A stretch of 64,000 bases of DNA, taken from assembly GCF_030409315.1 (NCBI RefSeq), contig NZ_JAUFPS010000017.1, forward strand, positions 62,001 to 126,000, read 5' to 3'. Under the pieces are notes generated by a model. That model made no database searches, was not told where the DNA came from, and was given only the letters and a program-made list of their open reading frames with translations. The position numbers and the translations under genes are program-made. Of the stretch, positions 35,376 to 43,713 are shown piece by piece (the first letter of the stretch is position 1; each line of letters begins with the position of its first letter). The stretch comes from Mucilaginibacter flavus. Lineage in GTDB: Bacteria; Bacteroidota; Bacteroidia; Sphingobacteriales; Sphingobacteriaceae.

Positions 35376-35624
35376 ATGAAAAAAGATCTGCATCCAAAAA
35401 ACTATAGGTTAGTTGTGTTTAAAGACATGTCAAACGAATATGCCTTCATAACTAAATCTTGCATCGATACCCGCGAATCCATTAAATGGGAAGACGGTAA
35501 CGAGTATCCATTGATCAAATTAGAGATTTCTCATACATCACACCCTTTCTACACCGGTAAAATGAAACTGGTTGATACTGCAGGTCGTATCGATAAATTC
35601 CGTACACGTTACAACAAGAAGTAA
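35376..35624 (+). CDS. rpmE2: 50S ribosomal protein L31 type B
   Basis: The 82-residue protein reads [19 protein letters not shown] and ends [21 protein letters not shown], the type B form without the zinc cysteines of RpmE. It is a large-subunit protein at the subunit bridge. Followed by a terminator. Confidence 0.95.
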   Translation: MKKDLHPKNYRLVVFKDMSNEYAFITKSCIDTRESIKWEDGNEYPLIKLEISHTSHPFYTGKMKLVDTAGRIDKFRTRYNKK

Positions 35625-35650
35625 TTGCTTGTTTAATTAAATATTTGTAA

Positions 35651-35680
35651 GTCTCCCGACCAATCGGGGGACTTTTTTTA
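35651..35680 (+). terminator. Intrinsic terminator of rpmE2
   Basis: GTCTCCCGA pairs with TCGGGGGAC (one mismatch) and is followed by a run of seven T. Confidence 0.85.
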
Positions 35681-35690
35681 TTTTTGCGCC

Positions 35691-36875
35691 ATGGCTATTA
35701 TTCTTTTTGATGATAACGCTCATCAAACTTTACTACCGCTTACCTATACCCGTCCCGTTGCCGATTTACGCATTGGTATACTCACTATTGCCGAAAAGTG
35801 GGCTAAGTATTTAAATACCAGTACATCGTTTTTTACCCGCGATTACCTGCAGGGAAAGTTTCCTGTAAGTATTGAAGCCGATAACCTGTTTGTAAATGGG
35901 GCAGTTTGCCCCGACGAAAATTTGTTAGATGCTATTGATAAATTACAAACCGGCGAAGCTTTAAAATATAACGACCAACTGCTGGCCGTAAAGTTAAATG
36001 CTGCCGATGCCGCCGTTTTTAATACAGCAACCGAATTTGACAGGGTTGTAGCTTACCCCAATCTTTTTGTATCGATAAAATACCCGGAAGATATTTTCAG
36101 GAAAAATGATATTGAACTAAGAAAGGATTACGCGTTGCTTACTAAGGGGCGCACAAGTTCCACTATCAGCTCTACCAATGTGATTATCGGTAATGATTTT
36201 TTTGCCGAGGAAGGCGCGGTTGCCGAATGTTCAACTTTTAATACCACCAATGGCCCTATTTATTTATCGGCCAATACCGAAGTATGGGAGGGGACCCATA
36301 TCCGTGGCGCTTTTGCCATTTGCGAACATTCGCAGGTGAAGATGGGGGCTAAAATTTATGGAGCAACTACGGTTGGTCCATATTCAAGAGTTGGCGGCGA
36401 GCTGAATAACGCGGTGATCTGGGGCTATTCATCTAAAGGGCATGAAGGTTACCTGGGTAACTCTGTTTTAGGCGAGTGGTGCAACATCGGTGCCGATTCC
36501 AATAATTCCAACCTTAAAAATAATTACGATGAGGTACGCTTGTGGGATTATACAACGCAACGTTTCCGTAAAACAGGCTTGCAATTTTGCGGTCTAATCA
36601 TGGCCGATCATTCAAAATGCGCTATTAATACTATGTTTAACACCGGTACAGTGGTTGGCGTTAGCGCCAATGTTTTTGGCGCCGGCTTCCCGCGTAACTT
36701 CGTCGCCGATTTTTCATGGGGAGGCGCACAGGGCTTTGAGACTTACTCGCTCAAAAAAATGTTTGATACAGCCCAAAAAGTATTTGACCGCCGCGATCAC
36801 CGCGAATTTAACGACACAGAAAAAGATATATTGAAAACGGTTTTTGAATTAACCGAGGAATACAGGAGGTTTTAA
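35691..36875 (+). CDS. GlmU-like sugar nucleotidyltransferase/acetyltransferase (TIGR03991 type)
   Basis: The 394-residue protein begins MAIILFDDNAHQTLLPLTYTR and has RPVADLRIGILTI, then a nucleotidyltransferase-like first half and a left-handed beta-helix from about 180 (hexapeptide-type repeats VWEGTHIRG, ICEHSQVKMGAKIYG, GPYSRVGGE). This is the alternative bacterial GlmU family of Bacteroidota, proposed to make UDP-GlcNAc or a related sugar nucleotide. The canonical GlmU signature is absent. It precedes tpiA. Confidence 0.8.
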   Translation: MAIILFDDNAHQTLLPLTYTRPVADLRIGILTIAEKWAKYLNTSTSFFTRDYLQGKFPVSIEADNLFVNGAVCPDENLLDAIDKLQTGEALKYNDQLLAVKLNAADAAVFNTATEFDRVVAYPNLFVSIKYPEDIFRKNDIELRKDYALLTKGRTSSTISSTNVIIGNDFFAEEGAVAECSTFNTTNGPIYLSANTEVWEGTHIRGAFAICEHSQVKMGAKIYGATTVGPYSRVGGELNNAVIWGYSSKGHEGYLGNSVLGEWCNIGADSNNSNLKNNYDEVRLWDYTTQRFRKTGLQFCGLIMADHSKCAINTMFNTGTVVGVSANVFGAGFPRNFVADFSWGGAQGFETYSLKKMFDTAQKVFDRRDHREFNDTEKDILKTVFELTEEYRRF

Positions 36876-36889
36876 TTTTTAAGTGAATG

Positions 36890-37078
36890 GTTGATTGAGT
36901 TAGATTAAGTTGAATAGGTTAGAATAAGTTTATTAGGTTGAGTAGGTTGATTAAGTTGAATAAAGCTAAGCAACTTAATCAACCTACTCAACCCAATCTA
37001 ACTCACTCCAACTAAATCAACCCAATCTAACTCAATCCAACCCAATCCAACTAAATCAACACAATCAACTTAACATAC
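36890..37078. repeat. Large hairpin spacer of GTTGA/TCAAC words
   Basis: A perfect 23-bp inverted repeat (36936-36958 and 36971-36993, starting GGTTGAGTAGG) with a 12-bp loop forms the core. Both sides continue for about 45-80 bp in degenerate TTGAATTAGG-like words and their complements. The structure lies between the GlmU-like gene and tpiA. Confidence 0.7.
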
Positions 37079-37079
37079 A

Positions 37080-37844
37080 ATGAGAAAAAAAATTATTGCC
37101 GGCAACTGGAAAATGAACCTTGATTACAATGAAGGTTTAGGTGTATTTACCGAAATCATCAACATGGTGAAAGACGAAGTTACCGGTACACAGGAAGCCG
37201 TTATTTGCAGCCCTTTTATCCATATCAACAGTCTTGTTCAATTGGCTAAAAGCTATACCAAGGTATCTGTAGGCGCGCAAAATGCTCACCAGGCCGAAAG
37301 CGGTGCTTTTACTGGCGAGATTTCTGCAAAAATGATCAAATCTATAGGTGCTGCTTACGTGATCCTTGGTCACTCAGAGCGTCGCCAGTATTTTGGCGAA
37401 ACCAACGAGTTGTTGGCTAAAAAAACTGATACTGTATTGAAGCATGATCTTCGCCCTATCTTTTGCATTGGCGAAACATTACAGGAGCGTGAGGCTAACG
37501 AGCATTTTGGTGTTATCAAATCGCAACTGGTTGAAGGTGTATTTCATTTAGATGCTGAGCAGTTTTCGAAATTGGTTTTAGCTTATGAGCCGGTTTGGGC
37601 CATTGGTACAGGTGTAACTGCATCATCGGCACAGGCACAGGAAATTCACGAGTTTATCCGCAAAGAAATTGCCGCTAAATACAGCCAGGAAGTAGCAGAT
37701 GCTACCACTATTTTATACGGCGGTAGCTGCAATCCTAAAAATGCCGCTGAATTATTTGCCCAGCCAGATATTGATGGTGGCTTGATTGGTGGCGCGTCCC
37801 TAAAATCACGTGATTTTGTGGATATTGTGAAAGCTTATAATTAA
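37080..37844 (+). CDS. tpiA: Triosephosphate isomerase
   Basis: The 254-residue protein has all TIM landmarks: Lys in AGNWKMNL, His in LGHSERRQ, catalytic Glu in YEPVWAIGTG, and the phosphate-binding YGGS near the C-terminus. It interconverts DHAP and glyceraldehyde-3-phosphate. The message may begin within or just after the large hairpin spacer. Confidence 0.96.
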   Translation: MRKKIIAGNWKMNLDYNEGLGVFTEIINMVKDEVTGTQEAVICSPFIHINSLVQLAKSYTKVSVGAQNAHQAESGAFTGEISAKMIKSIGAAYVILGHSERRQYFGETNELLAKKTDTVLKHDLRPIFCIGETLQEREANEHFGVIKSQLVEGVFHLDAEQFSKLVLAYEPVWAIGTGVTASSAQAQEIHEFIRKEIAAKYSQEVADATTILYGGSCNPKNAAELFAQPDIDGGLIGGASLKSRDFVDIVKAYN

Positions 37845-37990
37845 GATATGAGATATTAGATTTGAGATATGAGACGAACGGCATCTGCCCAATCGTTATC
37901 ATTTCAAACAGAATATCATAAATGATGTTAGGATATGAGGTTTTGGGATCGAAAGAAATCTCAAATCTCATATCTAACATCTCAAATCTA
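37845..37990. repeat. Hairpin spacer of GAGAT/ATCTC words
   Basis: The 5' side (37848-37873, GATATGAGATATTAGATTTG-like) is roughly the reverse complement of 37960-37990 (CAAATCTCATATCTAACATC-like). Same class as the spacer near 23123-23160. No gene. Confidence 0.55.
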
Positions 37991-37997
37991 ACAAAGG

Positions 37998-38465
37998 ATG
38001 AAGACCTTTCTTCCGGTAATCATTGCATTTATGGGTTTCGCTCTTTTTGTGATAGTGAGCGATTTTACCCGTGCCATGCAAATTGGTGATATGGGGGAGG
38101 GGAACGTTCATGCCTTTATGGCCTGTTTTTATTATTGCTGGCCGCTGTATTTTGTTGTAGCTGTACTAACACAGTGGGTTATTATCAAACCTGTTTGGAA
38201 TGCCTTTGTGTTACACTCGGCATTGGGTGCGTTAACAACTTTTATTATTGTAGCCGTTGTATGCGCGCTGGCAGCCGGTGGAGTAGCTTACTTTATCTGG
38301 GATGAAAATGCCGGTTATGATAACCTGATCTGGCTTGCTACCATTATGCTGTTTATACAGCTGGCCTATTGGGGAGTTAACTTTTTCATTATGTTTTTGG
38401 TGACCGGTAAAACGGTGACGCTGAAGCATGCGATGAAAAAGAAGATGGTTGTGGCAGAGGAATAG
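37998..38465 (+). CDS. Four-helix membrane protein, unknown
   Basis: The 155-residue protein has four hydrophobic helices (about 4-22, 42-62, 75-98 and 111-135). It ends with a basic tail (KHAMKKKMVVAEE). No family recognised. It follows tpiA on the same strand after a hairpin spacer. Confidence 0.6.
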   Translation: MKTFLPVIIAFMGFALFVIVSDFTRAMQIGDMGEGNVHAFMACFYYCWPLYFVVAVLTQWVIIKPVWNAFVLHSALGALTTFIIVAVVCALAAGGVAYFIWDENAGYDNLIWLATIMLFIQLAYWGVNFFIMFLVTGKTVTLKHAMKKKMVVAEE

Positions 38466-38565
38466 AGGAATGACTGTCGCTATAAAAAGATAAAAATAAA
38501 ACGGGTTTGAAGTTGTAAAATCCGGGGACTCTGAAAGTGGAAATGATAATTACTTTCAACCCAGT

Positions 38566-38660
38566 AGTCATGCCGAACTTGTTTCGGCACCCCACTTGCT
38601 AAGTGCACATCAGGTCGAAAACATGTCCTATGGGGTCCTGAAACAAGTTCAGGATGACTT
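38566..38660. repeat. REP-like inverted repeat element
   Basis: Outer arms 38566-38593 and 38632-38660 begin AGTCAT and share GAACTTGTTTC; 24 of 28 positions pair. The rest of the 320-bp spacer (38466-38785) has no gene. This resembles dispersed palindromic elements common in Sphingobacteriaceae. Confidence 0.65.
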
Positions 38661-38785
38661 CAGTTTTATAAATAGTCATGTGTAGGTACTGCAATGACGG
38701 TTTTATTATTGGTCATGGTATCACGACAGCATTGCCATTGTTTTCCTCTTCCCCCACGATAATACCCCTTAAAAGAATTTGACTT

Positions 38786-39622
38786 ATGAATTATTACGAA
38801 CTTTTATTCACCACCATTACTACCGAAGATTACCAGCAGGATTTGTTGATTAACGCTTTGGGCGAGATTGGTTTCGATACTTTTGAAGAGCTTGAACTTG
38901 GCTTTAAAGCTTATATTCCCGTTGATGATTTTGATGAAGCTAAACTGATCGAACAGCTTTCGCCTTACCGGGAGTTGTTTACATTTAGCTATGAAGTATC
39001 CCTTATCCCGCAAAAAAACTGGAACGAGGTATGGGAGAGCAATTTTGAGCCGATAGAAATTGGTAACGAAATTTATGTGAGGGCAACCTTTCACTTGGCT
39101 AAACCGGAGTTTCCGTACGAGATTGTGATTGATCCGAAAATGGCTTTTGGCACCGGTCATCATCAAACCACATCCATGATGCTGGCCATCATGCTGGAGA
39201 ACGACTATAAAGATAAAAACATACTCGATATGGGTTGTGGTACTGGTATCCTGGCTATTATGGCATCCAAGTTGGGCGCTGCGCAGATTACCGCTATTGA
39301 TTACGACCCCGTTTGCTACGAGAGTACTATTGAAAATTCGGCACTAAATCAAATAGATAATATTATACCGCTTTGCGGCTCCAAAGAGGCTATCCCGAAT
39401 GAGCAATACGACACCATATTGGCCAACATTAACCGTAATATACTGCTCGATCAAATGGAGCGCTATGCCCAAGTGTTAAAAATCGATGGCGAAATCTATT
39501 TTAGTGGATTTTATGAAACTCCAGATTTGGATATCATTACCGACGAAGCCCGTAAATATGGCTTAAAGTACATAGCACATAAAAAAGATAAAGAATGGGT
39601 GGCAGCTAAGTTTGTAAAATAA
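38786..39622 (+). CDS. prmA: Ribosomal protein L11 methyltransferase
   Basis: The 278-residue protein has the PrmA substrate-binding N-terminal domain (to about 110), the linker PKMAFGTGHHQTTSMML and SAM motif ILDMGCGTGILAIMA, then LANINRNILL. It trimethylates L11. Confidence 0.93.
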   Translation: MNYYELLFTTITTEDYQQDLLINALGEIGFDTFEELELGFKAYIPVDDFDEAKLIEQLSPYRELFTFSYEVSLIPQKNWNEVWESNFEPIEIGNEIYVRATFHLAKPEFPYEIVIDPKMAFGTGHHQTTSMMLAIMLENDYKDKNILDMGCGTGILAIMASKLGAAQITAIDYDPVCYESTIENSALNQIDNIIPLCGSKEAIPNEQYDTILANINRNILLDQMERYAQVLKIDGEIYFSGFYETPDLDIITDEARKYGLKYIAHKKDKEWVAAKFVK

Positions 39623-39634
39623 GCCCCACCCAAA

Positions 39635-39695
39635 CCCTCCCCTGAAGGGGAGGGCTTAAAAGAAAAGTATTAAAGTCTCCCCCTTCAGGGGGAGA
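39635..39695. terminator. Double GC hairpin between convergent genes
   Basis: Two perfect hairpins, CCCTCCCCT-GA-AGGGGAGGG (39635-39654) and TCTCCCCCT-TC-AGGGGGAGA (39676-39695), lie between prmA (+) and the oxidoreductase (-). They probably act as a bidirectional terminator. The two are similar in sequence, which suggests a repeated unit. Confidence 0.65.
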
Positions 39696-39707
39696 TTTAG
39701 AGGGGAG

Positions 39708-40352
39708 CTAATATCCCAATGTAAACCTTCTCTTAACAAACTGGTTATTTTCCAGTTCATTAATGATGGCAACCGCCATATCTTCAACACTGATTTCTGC
39801 TTTGCCATCGGCATCAAATACAGGCTCATCGGTACCTAAACGGAATTTACCTGTGCGGGTGCCTGGGTGCAGGTTTATTGCAGGGCTCAAAAATGTCCAA
39901 TCCAGATCTTCTTCCTTTTTAATGATGTTAAGATAGTCACGGGCTGCTGTAGCACCGGTTTTCCATTCGGCCGGGAATTGAGGGCTATCTACTAATTGTA
40001 GTTCGGGGGTAATGTATAAACTACCTGCACCGCCAACAACTAATAAACGTTTTACGCCGGCCTGTTTTGTAGCTTTCTGTATAGCTTCAGATCCTTTGAT
40101 GAAATCATTATACAAATCCGGGTTGCCCCAGCCAGCGTTAAAAGTGTTTACCACGGCATCGTGTCCTTTTAAAACCTCTGCCAGTATATCGGCATCATAT
40201 ACGTCGGCTGCTACGGCGATAAGCTTGTCGCTGATAGCCGTAATTTTTTTGGTGTCGCGTGCTATGGCTGTTACTTCATAACCGCGGCTTAACGCTTCGT
40301 TTAATACTGCTGTGCCTACAAAACCTGTGGCGCCTATCAATGCTACTTTCAT
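39708..40352 (-). CDS. NAD(P)-binding epimerase/reductase-like protein
   Basis: The 214-residue protein has the Rossmann start VALIGATGFVGTAVLNEAL (GxxGxxG) and continues as an atypical SDR of the NAD(P)H-binding type (AVVNTFNAG, RLLVVGGAGSLYI, WTFLSPAINL). Likely a flavin or quinone-related reductase. It lies downstream of the Rrf2 gene, with a copy of the Rrf2-type operator 17 bp before its start, so it is the probable regulon target. Confidence 0.8.
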   Translation of the reverse strand: MKVALIGATGFVGTAVLNEALSRGYEVTAIARDTKKITAISDKLIAVAADVYDADILAEVLKGHDAVVNTFNAGWGNPDLYNDFIKGSEAIQKATKQAGVKRLLVVGGAGSLYITPELQLVDSPQFPAEWKTGATAARDYLNIIKKEEDLDWTFLSPAINLHPGTRTGKFRLGTDEPVFDADGKAEISVEDMAVAIINELENNQFVKRRFTLGY

Positions 40353-40369
40353 GATTTGTTGTTTTTATA

Positions 40370-40390
40370 TTGTAATTAAATTTGTTACAG
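40370..40390. promoter_or_regulatory. Rrf2-type operator before the reductase gene
   Basis: TTGTAAT-N7-GTTACAG fits the 7-7-7 inverted repeat found before the Rrf2 gene (CTGTAAT-N7-ATTACAG), with one change in each half. Confidence 0.55.
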
Positions 40391-40406
40391 TTTTATTTAA
40401 ATTTTT

Positions 40407-40817
40407 TTAATATTTGAATTTTTCCCCAAAATCGGCCAGGGTAATGGTTTTCAATTTGTTGATGATGGATGCATCTACTTCATCGGCCAAATCATCCAGG
40501 TGCTCGCCAATTTGTTTGCCTATAGGGCAAGCGGGATTTGGTTTGTTTTTTGCCTGCCCTAACGCAGGTTGTACTTTTACAGCTTTATATACATCACTTA
40601 AAGCAATTTTTTTTGCAGGCATCCCCAATGAGTAGCCTCCGGCTTTGCCTTCTTTGCTATCTATCAATCCATATTTACGCAGATTGCTAATTTCCTTACG
40701 GACTAATACCGGGTTTATGTTGATGCTGCCGGCAATATATTCAGATGATAGCAATTCACCCGGCTGCGCGTGGAGCAGGGTAAGGATATGTACCGCTATC
40801 TGAAATTGTCCGTTCAT
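40407..40817 (-). CDS. Rrf2-family transcriptional regulator
   Basis: The 136-residue protein has the Rrf2 winged helix (FQIAVHILTLL, SSEYIAGSININPVLVRKEIS, GGYSLG). It has a single Cys (NPACPIGK), so it is not an IscR-type Fe-S sensor; it resembles the YwnA branch. A perfect inverted repeat abuts its start codon, suggesting autoregulation, and a variant lies before the downstream reductase gene. Confidence 0.87.
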   Translation of the reverse strand: MNGQFQIAVHILTLLHAQPGELLSSEYIAGSININPVLVRKEISNLRKYGLIDSKEGKAGGYSLGMPAKKIALSDVYKAVKVQPALGQAKNKPNPACPIGKQIGEHLDDLADEVDASIINKLKTITLADFGEKFKY

Positions 40818-40838
40818 CTGTAATTTTTAATATTACAG
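40818..40838. promoter_or_regulatory. Autoregulatory Rrf2 operator
   Basis: CTGTAAT-N7-ATTACAG is a perfect 7-bp inverted repeat immediately upstream of the Rrf2 start. A further TTACAGT half-site occurs at 40898-40904. The rest of this 302-bp spacer up to 41119 is AT-rich and holds no gene. Confidence 0.6.
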
Positions 40839-41119
40839 TACAAATATAGATTGATTGTTTAATAATGCAAATAGAATCTTAACTGTTGCTTTTTTAATTA
40901 CAGTTACATGATATTTGTAGGCATTAATCAAGAGTTAAAAGGCCTCCTGCAGGCTTATTAGCGACAGTTACCGCCCTAAAACACAGCTATTTGTCAATTG
41001 TTTTATTTGTTTGCAGTTTTTAATAAAATATTGTTCAAATTAGTTGATAATTAGCCTGATAATAAATATTATTGCAAAGTAATTAACTTTTGCGAAACCT
41101 TCACTATTATTAAACTCAC

Positions 41120-41461
41120 ATGAAAACACTTGGAAAAAAAATCAGACTGCTACGTCATCAAAAAGGGTGGAGCCAGGAGGACGTTGCAAAACGGTTAGAT
41201 ATTTCCATTCCGGCATTTTCGAAAATCGAAACCGGGATTACCGACATTAACCTGTCGAGGCTTGAACAAATTGCTACTTTGTTTGAAATGTCAGTAGTTC
41301 AGTTACTTACATTTAACGATGCCGAGCAGGATCAGAAATTTGTTAATGAATTAGAAACTGTTAACAAACGTTTAATGGATCGTGAAACTGAAGTTATCGA
41401 TCTGCAAAAAAAAGTAATAGAATTATTTGAGGAGCTTAGGCACTCAAAAGCTACCGCATAA
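41120..41461 (+). CDS. XRE regulator with C-terminal coiled coil
   Basis: The 113-residue protein has an HTH at 8-62 (KGWSQEDVAKRLDISIPAFSK) followed by a charged helical tail (about 75-110, heptad-like ETEVIDLQKKVIELFEEL). This form is common in Sphingobacteriaceae; the target is unknown. Confidence 0.8.
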   Translation: MKTLGKKIRLLRHQKGWSQEDVAKRLDISIPAFSKIETGITDINLSRLEQIATLFEMSVVQLLTFNDAEQDQKFVNELETVNKRLMDRETEVIDLQKKVIELFEELRHSKATA

Positions 41462-41464
41462 ATT

Positions 41465-41487
41465 TATGCCCGGCCAGGCCGGGCATA
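41465..41487. terminator. Palindromic terminator-like hairpin
   Basis: TATGCCCGGCC and its exact complement flank a single A. The hairpin lies between the convergent XRE and GNAT-like genes, with short T/A runs on both sides. Confidence 0.65.
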
Positions 41488-41488
41488 T

Positions 41489-42607
41489 TTAAAATATACA
41501 ACGCATTGTTAGGTGTTTTTTGCCAAATGTGGCCCCTACGGCCGCATGGATAGCAATCATTTTCTCATTAAAATCGCCCACCCACGATAATTCCAGTTCA
41601 TCATATTGCTTCAGGGGCAAAACGTATTCTTTAAGTTTAATGAATATGGCCGATTCAAGCCCATGTTTCTGATATTTTTGTTTGGTACCCATTACAATGG
41701 CCCGCATGCGCGATACGCCTTTCCAACGGTAATATAAAAATTTAAGCTTACCAATAAGGTTGAGTTTACCGTTAAGCGGTTTTAACATCTGGTTGGCATC
41801 GGGCAAAATAATGATAAAGGATGCAGGTTCATTATCAATGTAAGCAAACCAGATTAGCTTTTCGTCCATCAATGCTTTCATTTTGGCAAAGCTTTCGGTG
41901 ATGGTGGCCTGGGTTATGGGTACAAAGTTTTCAAAGTCGCGCCAGGCATCATTATAAATCTCAATAAAATCGGCCGCGAATTTATCCAGCTGCTTCACCT
42001 CAAAATGCCTGAAATCGTACCCCGGCTTTTTAATTACCCAGTTGGCTATTTTGGTAAATCGTTCTGAGAAGGGTTTGTGTACATCCAGGTGATTGGTAAT
42101 TTGCTCATATTGGGTTTTAAAGCCGTAATCTTCAAAAAAGGCCCTGTAGTAAGGGAAATTATAATTCATGCCATAGGAGGGATGCGTAAACCCTTCTACC
42201 AGCAATCCCCAAAAGGTATCATTCTCGCCAAAGTTGATGGGGCCGTCCATAGCTTGCATACCATTATCCTGCAACCATTTTTTTGCGGTATCAAACAATA
42301 AAAAAGCGGCTTTTTTATCATCAATACATTCAAAAAAGCCCATGCCGCCGGTAGGCTGCTCATAATGATAGGCTTTTTTATTGTTGATAAAGGCAGCCAC
42401 CCGGCCAATAAGTTCGTGATTGTCATTATAAAGCACCCAGCGGGTACATTTACCGTCCTGGTGAAAATTGTTTTTTGCGGGATCGAACACCGCCTCCACA
42501 TCATTATCAAGCGGGCAAACCCATACCTGATCATTTTTATATAGAATGCGCGCAACGTTTAAAAAAGCTTTTCCCGACGCCTTATCTTTTACTTCTGTTA
42601 TAACCAT
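41489..42607 (-). CDS. GNAT-fold acetyltransferase-like protein
   Basis: The 372-residue protein has two GNAT-like halves: RWVLYNDNHELIGRVAAFIN in the first and IWFAYIDNEPASFIIILPDAN, with KYQKHGLESAIFIKL, in the second. No acyl-CoA pyrophosphate loop of the standard QxxGxG/A form is clear. It is a conserved Bacteroidota protein of unknown substrate. Confidence 0.65.
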   Translation of the reverse strand: MVITEVKDKASGKAFLNVARILYKNDQVWVCPLDNDVEAVFDPAKNNFHQDGKCTRWVLYNDNHELIGRVAAFINNKKAYHYEQPTGGMGFFECIDDKKAAFLLFDTAKKWLQDNGMQAMDGPINFGENDTFWGLLVEGFTHPSYGMNYNFPYYRAFFEDYGFKTQYEQITNHLDVHKPFSERFTKIANWVIKKPGYDFRHFEVKQLDKFAADFIEIYNDAWRDFENFVPITQATITESFAKMKALMDEKLIWFAYIDNEPASFIIILPDANQMLKPLNGKLNLIGKLKFLYYRWKGVSRMRAIVMGTKQKYQKHGLESAIFIKLKEYVLPLKQYDELELSWVGDFNEKMIAIHAAVGATFGKKHLTMRCIF

Positions 42608-42622
42608 AAGGTAGGATCAATA

Positions 42623-42659
42623 TAAAAAAAGCATTCAGGGCATAAGCTCTGAATGCTTT
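42623..42659 (-). terminator. Terminator of the acidic-protein gene
   Basis: AGCATTCAGGGC (42630-42641) pairs with GCTCTGAATGCT (42646-42657, one G-T type mismatch). On the minus strand the stem is followed by seven T. Confidence 0.8.
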
Positions 42660-42687
42660 GTCAATAAAATATATGTGCGATTAATGA

Positions 42688-42885
42688 TTAATAATCGTCG
42701 TCGTCGTCATCATCAAATGAATCATAACCTCTGCCCAGATCATCATCTAAAGGGCCGTCAAAATCATCATCATCGTCATCAACTTTTTTCTTGGTTTTTG
42801 GCGCGAGATTCAGATCGTCATCGTCTTCATTGTCATCTTCAGAATTGTCAATCTTCTTAGTGGTCGGTTTTTTTGGCGCTCCCAT
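42688..42885 (-). CDS. Small Asp-rich acidic protein
   Basis: The 65-residue protein starts with a basic patch (MGAPKKPTTKK), then alternates Asp/Glu runs with KTKKK and ends in seven Asp and a Tyr. It is probably disordered, and polyelectrolyte or metal binding is possible. Its own terminator and clear spacing support a real gene. Function unknown. Confidence 0.65.
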   Translation of the reverse strand: MGAPKKPTTKKIDNSEDDNEDDDDLNLAPKTKKKVDDDDDDFDGPLDDDLGRGYDSFDDDDDDDY

Positions 42886-43025
42886 AGTAACGGATTTTTT
42901 TGTAAAACTTTGTCAATAATACTTTAAATCGGACAAAAAGCAGGAATTTTTTTGACAGCTTTTTATTTCCTTATTCAATAGTAAAAATAATCAAAATCAT
43001 TTTTATTAAAAATATGAAATTAAAA

Positions 43026-43577
43026 TTATTCTGTTTGTTCACCAATGGCTACAGAGGTGCTTGTAAAATCCTTTATCTGAGGTAATTCCTGTATACTGTT
43101 AATGCCAAAATAATCCATAAAAAGTGGGCTGGTGCCATATAAAATGGGTTTTCCAATGGCTTCAGACTTCCCGGTTATAGCTATCAGCTCTTTTTCGAGC
43201 AGTTTTTGGATCGAGTAATCGCAGTTAACACCACGGATTTGTTCCACATCGGTTTTGGTTACCGGTTGCCTGTAAGCAATAATGGCAAGAGTTTCCAAAG
43301 CGGCCTGACTCAGCCTTTTTTTGGAGCGTTGCAGCTGCAACAGGTTAATAACCGGGTGGTATTGTTTCTTGGTAAAAAACTGGTAGCCGTTGCCAACCTT
43401 TACCAGTTCAATGGCCAGGTTATCGTCGCTATATTTTAGTTCGATAGCGCGCAGACTCTCGTTCACCTCATCGGCACTAAAATCACGTTCAAAAGCAGCC
43501 TGCAAACAATACATGATCTCCTCCTGACGGATACCTTGTTCTGACGCGAAGATAAGTGCTTCTATGTATAGGGTCAT
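43026..43577 (-). CDS. scpB: Segregation and condensation protein B
   Basis: The 183-residue protein shows tandem winged-helix ScpB features: YIEALIFASEQGI, LSQAALETLAIIAYRQPVT and RGVNCDYSIQKLLEKELI. It bridges the SMC-ScpA condensin complex. scpA is not in the window. Confidence 0.92.
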   Translation of the reverse strand: MTLYIEALIFASEQGIRQEEIMYCLQAAFERDFSADEVNESLRAIELKYSDDNLAIELVKVGNGYQFFTKKQYHPVINLLQLQRSKKRLSQAALETLAIIAYRQPVTKTDVEQIRGVNCDYSIQKLLEKELIAITGKSEAIGKPILYGTSPLFMDYFGINSIQELPQIKDFTSTSVAIGEQTE

Positions 43578-43710
43578 TGTTCAGTTTGCAGTTTAGCAGT
43601 TTGCAGTATTCAGTTTGCAGTTGGCGGTCAGCAGTTCGCAAATTAAAGAACAGTTTTAAATTGTTTTTTTACTGCCAACCGAAAACTGCCTACTGCTAAC
43701 TGCCTACGGC
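43578..43710. repeat. Wordy hairpin spacer between scpB and mqnC
   Basis: Repeats of CAGTTTGCAGTTT on one side (43580-43635) face AACTGCC/AACTGC repeats on the other (43675-43708). Same style as the spacer at 35177-35328. No gene. Confidence 0.5.
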
Positions 43711-43713
43711 AAA

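Noticed and set aside
40407..40817. IscR controlling the isc genes
   Set aside because: The Rrf2 protein lacks the three clustered cysteines of IscR and is 6 kb from iscS with its own operator pair.
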